DNA of 64,000 bases from Saccopteryx bilineata (lineage: Eukaryota > Chordata > Mammalia > Chiroptera > Emballonuridae), in the NCBI RefSeq assembly GCF_036850765.1, contig NC_089498.1, forward strand, positions 71,526,305-71,590,304. Direction: 5' to 3'. The notes beneath the pieces are model-generated. The model worked only from the letters and a program-made list of their open reading frames with translations. It was not told the origin of the DNA and did not search any database. Position 1 is the stretch's first letter, and each line of letters starts with the position of its first letter. The translations under genes and the position numbers were made by a program. Shown one piece after another: positions 36,801 to 48,800 of the stretch.

Positions 36801-39800
36801 TTTTGGGTACAAATGCCTTGTAGTATAACTTGATATCCGGAAGTGTGATACCTCCCACTTTATTCTTCCTTTTCAAGATTGCTGAGGCTATTTGTGTTCT
36901 CTTTTGGTTCCATATAAATTTTTAGAATATGTGTTCTATATCTTTGAAGTAAGTCATTGGTATTTTAATCGGTATTGCATTGAATTTATAAATTGCTTTG
37001 GGTACTATAGACATTTTAATGATGCTTATTCTTCCTAACCATGAGCACGGTATATGCTTCTGCTTGTTTGTATCTTCCCTGACTTCTTTTATCAATGTTT
37101 TATAATTTTCCGAGTACAAGTCTTTAATCTCCCTGATTAAAATTATTCCTAGGTACTTTATTTTTTTGGTTGCAATGGTGAAGGGGATTGCTTCCTTAAT
37201 TTCTCTTTCTGACAGTTCATTGTTAGTGTATAAAAATGCCACTGATTTCTGAGTATTAATTTTGTATCCTGCCTCCTTGCTGAATTCATTTATCAGGTCC
37301 AGTAGTTTTTTGACTGAGACTTTAGGGTTTTCTATATACAATATCATATCATCTGCAAATAATGATAGTTTTACTTCTTCTTTTCCAATTTGGATGCCTT
37401 TTATCTTTTTTTCTTGTCTGATTGCTGTGGCTAGGACTTCCAGAACTATGTTGAATAGGAGTGGTAAAAGGGGGCACCCCTGCCTTGTTTCTGATCTTAA
37501 GGGGATTGCTTTTAATTTTTGCCCATTGAGTATGATGTTGGTTGTGGGTTTGCCATAGATGGCCTTTATCATGTTGAGGTATGTTCCCTGTATTCCCACT
37601 TTGCTGAGAGTTTGGATCATGAATGGGTGCTGGATTTTATCAATGCTTTTTCTGCATCTATTGAGATCATTATGTGGTTTTTCTCCTTTTTGTTTATGTG
37701 ATAAATCACATTGATTGATTTGTGAATATTGTACCAGCCTTGCCTCCCAAGAATAAATCCCACTTGATCATGGTGTATGATTTTTTTAAAAAATTGCTGG
37801 ATCTAGTTTGCTAATTTTTGTTGAGGATTTTAGCATCTAAATTCATCAGGGATATTGGCCTATAATTTTCTTTCTTTGTGTTGTCTGCCTGGTTTTGGAA
37901 TCAGAATTATAATTGCCTCATAAAAGGAGCTTGGAAGTCTTCCTTCTTCTTGAATTTTTTGAAATAGCTTGACAAGGATAGGAGTTAGTTCTTCTTTGAA
38001 TATTTGGTAGAATTCACTTGTGAAGCCATCAAGCCCAGGACTTTTCTTTTTTGGGAGTTTTTTGATATTTGTTTCAATCTAATTTGTTGTAATTGGTCTG
38101 TTTGGGTTTTCTGATTCTTCCAGTTTAATTTTTGAAAGATTATATGTTTCAAGGAATTTGTCCATTTTATCTAGGTTGTCTAGTTTTTTGGCGTACAGTT
38201 CTTCAGAGTATTTTCACACAATATTTTGTATTTCTGTTGTGTCAGTTGTTATTTCTCCACTCTCATTTCTAATTTTATTTATTTGAGTCCTCTCTCTTCT
38301 TTTCTTGGTGAACCTGGTTAAAGGTTCATCGATCTTCTTTACCTTTTCAAAGAACCAGCTCCTGGTTTCATTGATCCTCTGTATTGTTTCTTTAGCCTCT
38401 ATGTCATTTATTTCTGCTCTGATCTTTATTATTTCCTTCCTTCTACTACCTCTGGGTTTTACTTGCTGTTTTTTTCTAGTTCTTTTAGATGCAGGGTCAA
38501 GTTGTTTATTTGAGCTTTTTCTAGCTTCTTAAGGTATGTCTGTAATGCTATGAACTTTCCTCTCAGGACTGCTTTTGCTGTGTCCCATAAATTTGGAGTT
38601 GATGTATACTCATTATCATTTGTTTCTAGGAATTTTTTAATTTCTTCTTTGATCTCATTGTTAACCCATTCATTATTTAATAACATGCTATTTAGTTTCT
38701 AAGTGTTTGAGTATTTTTCAGTTTTTCCTTTGTGGTTGATTTCTAGTTTCATGCCATTGTGATCAGAGAAAGTGCTTGATATGATTTCAATCTTCTTAAA
38801 TTTGTTGAGACCGCTTTTGTGCCCTAACATGTGGTCTATCCTAGAGAATGTACCATGAGCACTTGAAAAGAATGTATATTCTGCTGCTTTAGGGTGAAAG
38901 GTTCTGAAGATATCTATTAAATCAAGTTGATCTAGTATGTCCTTTAAGTCTACTGTTTTTTGTTAATTTTCTTTATTTTTATATATTTTTATTTTTTTTA
39001 TTTTTTACAGAGACAGAGAGTGAGTCAGAGAGAGGGATAGACAGGGACAGACAGACAGGAATGAAGAGAGATGAGAAGCATCAATCATTAGTTTTTCATT
39101 GCGTGTTGCAACACCTTAGTTGTTCATTGATTGCTTTCTCATATGTGCCTTGACAGTGGGCCTTCAGCAGACTGAGTAACCCCTTGCTGGAGCCAGTGAC
39201 CTTGGGTTCAAGCTGGTGGGCTTTTGCTCAAGCCAGATGAGCCCGCGCTCAAGCTGGTGACCTCAGGGTCTCGAACCTGGGTCTTCTGCATCCCAGTCCG
39301 ATGCTCTATCCACTGCGCCACCGCCTGGTCAGGCTCTTTCTTGAGGATCTATCTAGTGATGTTAGGTGGGGTATTGAAATTTCCTACTATTATAGTATTG
39401 CTGTTGATCTTGCCCTTTAAATCCATCAAAGTCTGCTTTATATATTTAGGTGCTCCTATATTAGGTGTGTAGATATTTATAACAGTTATATCTTCCTGTT
39501 GGATTGCTCTCTTTATCATTATGTAGTGACCTTCTTTATCTCTTACTATAGCCTTTGTTTTAAAGACCATTTTGTCTGATATAAGTATTGCTACCCCAGC
39601 ATTTTTTTCATTTCCATTTGCGTGAAATATTTTTTCCATCCTTTTATCTTCAATCTATGTGCATCTTTTGTTTTAAGGTGTGTCTCTTGTAGACAGCATA
39701 TGTATGGGTCCTGTTTTCTTATCCATGCAGCTACCCTGTCTTTTGATCAGATCATTTAATCCATTTACATTTAAGGTTATTATTGATATGTAGTTGTTTA

Positions 39801-42800
39801 TTGCCATTTTATTCTTTAAAACTGTATTCCTCTTTTGCTATATTCTTTTTCTCCTTTGATCTGTTTACAACAGGCCCCTTAGCATTTCTTGCAGCCTTGG
39901 TTTGGTTGTAGTGAATTCCTTGAGTTTTTTTTTTGTCTGGAAAGCTTTTTATTTCTCCTTCAATTTTAAACAATAGCCTTGCTGGATAAAGTAGTCTTGG
40001 TCATAGGCTCTTGTTCTGCATTACTTTGAATATTTCTTGCCATTCCCTTCTGGCCTCAAGTGTTTCTGTTGAGAAGTTGGAAGTCATCCTTAGGGGGCTC
40101 CTTTGTAGGTGATAGTCTTTTTTTCTCTAGCAGCTTTTAATATTTTCTCTTTATCACTTAGCTTTGGTATTTTAATTATGATGTGTCTTGGTGTAGATTT
40201 CTTTGGGTTTCTCTTTAATGGAGTTCTCTGTGCTTCTTGAACTTGTGAGATGTTTTCTTGCCTTAATTGAGGGAAGTTTTCAGCTATGATATGTTTGAAC
40301 AAGGTCTCTATTCCTTGTTCTTTTTCTTCTTCTTCAGGAACCCCTATGATGCGGATGTTATTTCTCTTCATGTTGTCACAGAGCTCTCTTAGAGTTTCCT
40401 CAGAATTTTGAGTCTCTTTTCTTTTTTCTGCTCTGCTTCTGTGCCTTTATTTATCTTGTTGTCTAACTCACTGATTTGATTCTCAGCTTCATCCATCCTG
40501 CTTTTAATTCCTTCCATTGTGTTCTTCATTTCTGATATTTTATTTGTCATTTCTGACTGATTGTTTTTTATTATTTCAATGTCCTTTTTTCTATTTGCTA
40601 TCTCTTTATTTAGGTGTTCGTAATGACCATCTATTGTTGTTCCAATCTTTGAGCATCCTAACAATCATTATTTTAAACTCTGCCTCTGGTAATTTGGTTA
40701 TATCTGACTCATTCAGGTCCTTTTCTGGGGATTTCTCTTGATTCATTTGTGTTGCATTTCTCTGTCTTCTCATTTTGTCTGTGTAAAAGAAGGTTTTGGC
40801 CTCTGCATTCCACTGGGTGTGGCCTCTGTGTTCCCTAGGTGTGGTCTGTCTGCAAGCCCGCCACCCCCTCTGCTGTTGCTGCCTAGGGTATTCAGGTATG
40901 GGCATTGCTAGTGTCTACCCACTGGGGCTGTTGCTGTGGTTTCCACCTCTCCTTCCCAGGAGTGGTTGTGATCATGTGCTCGGATGTACAAGCCTCGGTG
41001 GCCTTGGCCTTTGCCCCACCCCTGCGGGTGGTGTTATGCTCGGCCCTGAGGACAGGGTTGAGCACCTTTGCTCAGCTGTGGGTCTCTTCCTGATTCCAGG
41101 CTTTCACCCTGCCCCTGCAGGAGGAGCCCGCTCGTGGGACGGCTGCAAGCCTTGGCTCCACAGGCCTGGCAGGACTGCATGCCCATGCTCAGTAGCAGGA
41201 CTCTTCCTGTTCTGGGCTTTTGGCTCCACCCCTGCAGGAGGAGCCGCCTCACAAGTCAAGCCACAAGCCTAGGTTCTGCAGGCGGGGCAAGGCTGTGCTC
41301 CTGCGCCCTTGCTCAAGGGCAGGTCTCTGCCCCTTCTGGGGCTCCTGCCCTTCCCCCGCAGGCTGGATTGCAGGCGGCCCGCAGCTGGGCTTGACCGCTT
41401 TTGCACGTCCCCTCCTCCCTAGCTGGGCAAGACTGAGCTCACACCTGTGCCTCAGTGGTGGCCATCTGGATTCTGCCCTTGCCAACAGAACTGCGCTTTT
41501 GTGTCCCGCTGCTGCCCACCCTCGGGCGAGCCCTCAGCCGTGTGGGTGGTGGCGCTGCAGCTCAGACCCTAACACTCACTACTGTAGCCCCGAAAGCTCT
41601 CTCCTTCTAAGCGACTCTGCTCTGAGTGCCACAGGAGAGCTTGTATGGCTGGTGTCCTGCTTCCCTTTGCTGGTATTGCTGTTTCCAGGGGAAATATTCA
41701 CTTCAGATTTGGGGAGTGACTCGCCCCAGGGGTTAGGGTGGCTGTCTCTCAAAATGTTTCTTTCTGTGCCTCCTAGATTACACTTTGTTCCCGCTCCTCC
41801 AGTCCTCTCCTCTCTCCCCATCTCCCGGAGCCCCGGGTGAGTGGTTGTGAGAGAGGTTTTCTGCGCGGTCCTTTTAAGAAGAATCCTGGGCTGAGAAATC
41901 AGTCTCTTTCTCACAAACAGTATCCTGACTTGTTTCCAGCTAAATACGGTCCATACACCTCTTCTAGGCTCTGTGGCTGCAGGCTGGGGTTTTGTTCCTG
42001 GGACTCAAGACCCTCCCCTCTCTGCTAAACTCACTTTCTGCCACACGAGACTCTCCCAGCTGCCATTCGCTCTGGGGAGCTGGGCAGCCCTCTCCGCGTT
42101 TCCGCTTTTCCTACCAGTCTCCATGTGGCTTCTTCAGTGTTCCTTGGTTGAAGAGTCCTCTTAGTTTAGTCCAAAGTTGGTTTTTCTAGATGATGGTTCT
42201 TAAAATTAGTTTGTAATGCACTTTGGTTCTGGGAGGTGGAAGTTGGTACGTCCGCCTACTCCATTGTCATCTTGTCTTCCTCCTTTAATCTTGAACACTT
42301 CTGTGGTAGCACTGTTTTTTATGATCCTGAAGCATACGAAGGCGTTTATTTTACAGAATGCCCCTCAGTTTGGATTTGTTCGATGCTTCCTCATGATTAA
42401 GTTCAGGTGATGAATTTTTGGCAGGAATATCTCCCAAGTGATGTGTGTACTCTTTAGTGAAGTGTGTCTGGAGACTCATGTTTGCTCAATTCCCGGTGAT
42501 GCTCACTTGAGTCACTTGGTTAAGAGGATATGCAACAGGTGTCTCCACCAGTAGTTTATTAGCATGCCCTCTCTATTGAACAAGTATCTGGTAAAGAGAT
42601 ACTTTGAGATTATGTAAATATCCTGTTTCTCATTAAACTTTCATTTTCTAGTTTTAACATCATTGATGAATTTCTAAGTCCATCATTTCCTCCTTTTATT
42701 AGCTGTTATTTTGCTGTAAAGAAGAGCTTTCTTTTCCTCTCCATTTACCTATTTATAATAATATAAACTCATGGATTTTTTTTTGTGTGTGTGGCAGAGA

Positions 42801-45800
42801 CAGAGAGAGTCAGAGAGAGGGATAGATAGGGACAGACAGACAAGAAGGAAGAGAGATGAGAAGCATCAGTTCTTTGTTGTGATTCCTTAGTTGTCCATTG
42901 ATTGATTTCTCATATGTGCCTTGACCCGGGGGGCTACAGCAGACCAAGTGACCCCTTGCTTGAGCCAGTGACCTTGGGCTCAAGCTGGTGAGCCTTGCTC
43001 AAACCGATGAGCCCACGCTCAAGCTGGTGACCTTGGGGTCTTGAACTCGGGTCCTCCACATCCCAGTCTGATGCTCTATCCACTGTGCCACCACCTGGTC
43101 AGGCTGAACTCATGGATTTTTAAAAAAACTAATGGGTTATAATTTCTTCCTATCATTATTTATTTATTTGTTTTTATTAATATTTTTGAAATGAGAGGAG
43201 GGGAGATAGAGAGACAGACACCCAAATGCATCTGACTGGGATCCACTTGGCAACTCCCTTCTGTGACTGATGCTCTGCCCACCTGGGGCCATGCTCACAA
43301 TCGTGCTATTTTTAGTGTCTGAGGCAGAGGCTTGATGGAGCCTCCTCAATGCCCAGGGCCAATGTGCTCAAATCAATTGAGCCATGGCTGTGGGATAGGA
43401 AGAAAGAGAGAAAGGGAGGGAGAGAGGGGAGAAGCAGATGGTTGCTTCTCATGTGTGCCCTGACTGGGACTTCTACATGCCAGGTTGATCCTTTACTACT
43501 GAGCCAACCAGACAGGGCCTCAGTATTTATTTTGATGTTCAAATTTTTCAGATTTGGCCAGTGGAATCCCCTTTAAGCTGGTCCCTATATCCTTTTGACA
43601 TGTTCCCACCCCTCTATTTTTTCCTGGTGCAGTAAGATACTCCAGGATCATTGTGTATTTTCCCAGACACAGCCCTGGGATCAACAATTTTTCCAAGAAG
43701 CCCTGATATTTAAATATTTATTCATTTATTTATTTGAGAAAGGCAGGGGCAGAGAGAGAGAGAGACAGGAACATTGAGCTGCTCCTGTATGCGCCCTGAC
43801 CTGGAATCGAACCGGCAACCTCCGTGCTACGGGAAGATGCTCCAACCAACTGAGCTATGTGGCCAGGGCGATGCCCTAATATTTAAACATAGAACCATGT
43901 ACCTGGAAAGTAAATTTCTGTCTTGAATGCACCTGTTCCCCAGCACACCCCCCTTTCACTGATGATGTGGAGCAGTCCCAGCTCAAGGAAGTGGTGCCCA
44001 TTTTTTTACTTTGTTCTCCTTGCCCTCTTTATTTTCCTTAGAATATAATTTCCATTCCCCCAAAGCCAGTTTTTTGTTTCTGTAATGTGCTAAGATTTTT
44101 ATAGTAAAGTAGACAAAATTGATTAGGAAACAGGTTGTCCTTGGTTTTCTATCTTATAGAGAATAAAAATGGTATTTAATAGCTTACCTGGGAAATAACG
44201 AATAGTTGGATAAAGACACAGAGTCCCAGTGTAGGAACCTGGTGGGGTAATTTTTTCCCCTTTTGGGGGGTATTTTTCCAAAGTGAGAAGTGGGGGCTGT
44301 GGGGGTGGGCAGTCAGACAGACTCCCACATACACCCGTCTGGGATCCACCTGGCATGCCCACCAGGGGGTGATGCTGGGCCCCTCTGGAGCGTTGCTCTG
44401 CTGCAATGGGAGCCAACCAGGCCTAAGGCAGAGGCCATGGAGCCATCCTCAGCGCCCAGGTCAACTTTGCTCTGGTGGAGCCTCGGCTGTGGGAGGGGAA
44501 GAGAGAGCTAGAGAGAAAGGAGAGGGGGAGGGGTGGAGAAGCAGATGGGCGCTTCTCCTGTGTGCCCTGGCTGAAAATTGAACCCAGGACTTCCACATGC
44601 CAGGCCGATGCTCTACCACTGAGCCAAACAGCCAGGGCCAGCCTGGTGGGGTATTTTATTCATATTACTGGTTACTGCAGACTCTCTCTGGGTTATTCAA
44701 GCCCAAATCACAACACAGCATCTTTCTCTCTTGGACAGAAACATGGTGTAGGAGTTAGAAGCCTCTGAAATTTGGATTTGTCATGCCAGGATGGGCAAGT
44801 ACCTGAGTCTCTAAAATTGAGATTTCTAATGCCTAATCTGAGAATGACAGCCCCAGGGCCCCAGGGAGGGTTGAGATACAGATTCCTCACTTGCTCTTAG
44901 CCAAAAGGCTGAGAAGTGATAAGATAAACACTGTTGGAGTCAAGTGCTTTGGGAGCAGGAAAGAATCTTAACTCTCCTCTAGTTTAGCCCTCCCCTTTAT
45001 AGATGAGGAGAGGGCACCCCAAGCTGGGACGGGGACGGAGGCCTCCTGGCCTGTGAGGCGGCCCTTCCGTGACTCCTGCTCCTGGCTTTGGGAAAGGATG
45101 CTGCATAACCAAGGGTGTTTCTGCCACTGATCCGTTCACTACATTGCAGGTTTGAGAAGATGATCAGCGCCCTGTACCTAGGAGAGCTTGTCAGGCTCAT
45201 CTTGCTGAAGATGGCCAAGGCAGGCCTCCTCTTTGGTGGCAAGAAATCCTCCGCGCTCCACACGAAGGGCAAGATTGAAACGCGGCATGTGGCTGCCATG
45301 GAGAAGTAAGCTGCTGGCCGAGTCCCTCCCACCCTGACTCTACTGGCGGTTAGTTCAGGGGGGTGGCCACGGCATGGTAGTATCATGATACAGCAGGAAG
45401 GGCTGGGTCTTCCTTCTTCACCAGGATGATTTTAGAGCTGGTCACAGCTTGAGGTGGGTGAGCCATGCCAGCCACGACTCAGATGTGGCTTCGGGTTGGT
45501 TTCATCAGCCTGGGATTCGGCTGACGGAGGTCTAACCTCTGCTCATGTTTTGTAGCCTTCTGTCTCCCTAAGATGGTGAGTTATAAAAATTTCTAGGGTC
45601 ATAGACTCCTTTGAGAATCTGATTCAGGTCTGGACCCTTTATTCCTAAGATGTACATTTGCATACAATTTTGCTTATAATACCAGGGCATCCTTGGGCCC
45701 GCTAAACTCACTTACGGAATCCAGGTTAAGAACTCCTACTATAGCAAGAGCTGTCTCTACCTGGTTCTGTAGGAGACTGGCTTTGGCTTTGGTGATCTGA

Positions 45801-48800
45801 AGCCTCATACACAGGTCCCTGCAATGGGTCCTGGCTCCAGTCAGCTCAGGGTCCTACTCTTCCAGCTTAGAAACCCTGGAATTGCCCTGAGCTTTGTAAT
45901 CAGTTTAGATTCCGAGCTCAGCAAAATGGCATGTGACTCCCAGAGTCAGTGTTTGTGCAGAGCTTGGCAGGGACTGTGTTTCTGTGAAAGGCAGTATAGT
46001 GCAAGGTGGTTAAAAGGACAGACTAACTTCCCGAGTTCAAATCCTGGCCCTTACACTTAGTGGCTGTGTGACTATAGGCAAGTTACTTACCCTCTCGGTG
46101 CCTCAGGCCTCTTTTCTGTATAATAGGGTAATGCCAAAACTCCCCCCAGGATTGTTGTGAGGATTGACTTAATACACGTCCAGTCCTTAGACAAGTGGCC
46201 GGCGCATAGGGAGTGCTCAATAAATGGTGGATCATGTTATATAGTGTTGTTATTATTATGTTACTGTTTGCCAGCCTGTTTCCACAGTCCTGACAGGTGA
46301 GAACGCTGGTTCTCTGAGGGGGACTCTGTGGGGTGGAAAGGGTAGTCCCCTCATACCTGTCTCCTGGCCAGGTATAAAGAAGGCCTTGCCAATACAAGAG
46401 AGATTCTCACGGATCTGGGCCTGGACCCTTCAGAGGCCGACTGCATTGCGGTCCAGCATGTCTGCACCATCGTCTCCTTCCGCTCAGCCAACCTCTGTGC
46501 AGCAGCCCTGGCAGCCATCCTGACGCGCCTCCGGGAGAATAAGAAGCTGGCGCGGTTGCGGACCACGGTGGGCGTGGACGGCACACTCTACAAGATACAC
46601 CCTCAGTGAGTGCTGCCTGCCAGCCCGCACCCCCCAGATGAGTCTCTCGGAACAGAGAGTCTCTGCCCTGTGTTCTCTCCTCCTGTGCTGCTTCTCTGGA
46701 ACCAGCCGTCTCCTGTGGGTTCTGAGAGTCCAGGGGAAAGGCTGAATTCAGAGTCTACGTCCATCTAGCTGCTGGGTTGCTTTGGAAGATAATTCTTTTT
46801 TTTTTTAATTTTTATTTATTGATTTTAGAAAGAGAGGTAGGGAGAGACAGACAGACAGACAGACAGGAACGTAGATCTGTTCCTGTATGTGCCCTGACCG
46901 AGAATCAAATCTGTGCTTCGGGATGATGCTCTAACCAACCAAGCTATCCAGCCAGGGCTGGGGGATCATTCTTTTCTTTTTTTTTTTTTTTCTTTTTTTT
47001 TTTTTCTGAAGCTGGAAACAGGGAGAGACAGTCAGACAGACTCCCGCATGCGCCCGACCGGGATCCACCCGGCACGCCCACCATGGGGTGACGCTCTGCC
47101 CACCAAGGGGCGATGCTCTGCCCATCCTGGGCGTCGCCATGTTGCGACCAGAGCCACTCTAACGCCTGGGGCAGAGGCCAAGGAGCCATCCCCAGCGCCC
47201 GGGCCATCTTTGCTCCAATGGGGCCTCGGCTGCGGGAGGGGAAGAGAGAGACAGAGAGGAAGGCGCGGCGGAGGGGTGGAGAAGCAAATGGGTGCTTCTC
47301 CTGTGTGCCCTGGCCGGGAATCGAACCCGGGTCCTCTGCACGCTAGGCCGACACTCTACCGCTGAGCCAACCGGCCAGGGCTGGGGGATCATTCTTAAAG
47401 AAATATTCTACTAAAGCCAATTGCCTGACTAACAAGGCCATCCATTTCTGTGTTTAGCCATCTGGCCATCCATCTATCCATCTATTCATGTAGCTATCCA
47501 TTATTATTGAATACCTACTGTGTGGTAAGATTGGAAAAATTGGGGAATTTCCAGATGACAGAGGTTGCCAAGTTCACATGAAGGATACTTGGAGGAAAAC
47601 ATGTGGAAAAGGGCATTTCCCAGAAAGAGGGAGTGCAGAGGCCTTTCTGGCTAACAGAGGTGGTATTAGAAGTCAGCCAGGCACACCCTGGAAAAAGCTG
47701 GGAGAGAACCCTTCCCTTTGGGCAGAGGTGACATTTAGTTAATACTTTATGCATGGATATGCCCTCCTAGTTGAAGTATTAGTGGTAAAAGAGCCACTTC
47801 TTTGAGCCTCCCAAGGGTCCTTTCCGCTGCCCCAGCTTCCCAGTCTCCCGCCCATTACCCCCTGCCCTGCAGCACCTCGCACCTGTGGGGCGTGAGCCCT
47901 GGCCCAGCAGGGCTCCCCTGTGTCCCGTTTCACTGCTACACCTGTGTCTGGTCCCATTGGCCGGGCCTGGGCCTCTATGATGGTTACAGATCTTGCTATC
48001 GCCCCTGCCTTCAGATACCCGAAACGCCTGCACAAGGTGGTGCGGAAACTGGTCCCGAACTGTGACGTCCGCTTCCTCCTGTCGGAGAGTGGCAGCACCA
48101 AGGGGGCAGCTATGGTGACGGCAGTGGCCTCCCGCGTGCAGGCCCAGAGGAAGCAGATTGACGAGGTGCTGGCTTTGTTCCGGCTGACCCGAGAGCAGCT
48201 CGTGGGTGTGCGGGACAAGATGCGGGCTGAGCTCGAGTATGGGCTGAAGAGAGACACCCACCCGCTGGCCACAGTCAAGATGCTGCCCACCTACGTCTGT
48301 GGGATGCCCGATGGCACAGGTGGGCTGGACACAGCTCTCTTTCCTTAGGGACACCCAACCTCTCATAAAACACCTTAAATCCAGTTAGGTTTGTTTTGTT
48401 TTAAGAGCTTTGGATTCATGTCTTATACAAAGGTGATTGTGTCTGTGATTGTGGGCGGGGGAGTAGGGTCAATACTCCTGAATCTATTTGCTGTGGTCGA
48501 TCCAGGGAATGTGCAGTGAACAGATCCCTCCGTTAGGGTGTGTGTGTGTCCCTGTAGTTGAGAACATGGAATGTACCCATGCTGTTGGCAAACAGAAACC
48601 CCAGATGCTGTCCCCGGGAGCTGTCATCCGGATGCTTGGAGTTGTCTGGCTTGTCTTCCTGCGGCTTCTCTGCCACCCTCTCTCCCGAGCTTGGCTCTCT
48701 TCTCCCCTCTCATAGCCTCCTGCCCCTGACTCTCCAGCCCCGATCCCTCTGCTGATCCTCTGTGCTTGGCTGAGAGGAGCCACTCAACAGTGGGGTCAGT

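Larger units (their letters stand above)
34289..42278 (-). mobile_element. Full-length, inactive LINE-1 with doubled 3' end
   Basis: An antisense LINE-1 bounded by identical 14-bp duplications cctcctttaatctt (34275-34288 and 42279-42292). On its own strand it has a GC-rich 5' UTR (42278 down to about 40750), ORF1 (about 40746-39880: acidic start, coiled coil, RNA-binding core with the NIRIIGVPE motif), ORF2 (endonuclease near 39640-39350, reverse transcriptase with FADDMILY near 37370, C terminus near 34650 and again near 35500) and an A-tail at 34289. ORF1 and ORF2 are broken by several frameshifts and stops, and the endonuclease GDFN motif reads GNFN. Nested inside are a SINE (38974-39334), a 7SK copy (36415-36644) and a second copy of the element's own last 850 bases (35146-36000). 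Confidence 0.92.
34086..45149 (+). other. HKDC1: HKDC1 intron 7
   Basis: 11.1 kb, the longest complete intron here. It is mostly the antisense LINE-1 (34289-42278) plus four further SINEs (42781-43106, 43160-43519, 43715-43872, 44255-44641) and a U2-like fragment (44881-44920). The LINE-1 alone accounts for about 8 kb of its length. Confidence 0.9.
45306..48014 (+). other. HKDC1: HKDC1 introns 8 and 9 (with exon 9 between)
   Basis: Intron 8 is 45306-46371 and holds a well preserved MIR (45985-46245). Intron 9 is 46606-48014 and holds two adjacent SINEs (46796-47380) and a short CCAT/CTAT-rich stretch (about 47450-47510). The remainder looks unique. Confidence 0.8.

Noticed and set aside
40796..41914. 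Long proline/alanine-rich frames of 158 and 206 codons on the plus strand
   Set aside because: They are antisense to the GC-rich LINE-1 5' UTR, with no domain and no codon logic.
47739..48366. 183- and 195-codon minus-strand frames
   Set aside because: Shadows of HKDC1 exon 10 in antisense.
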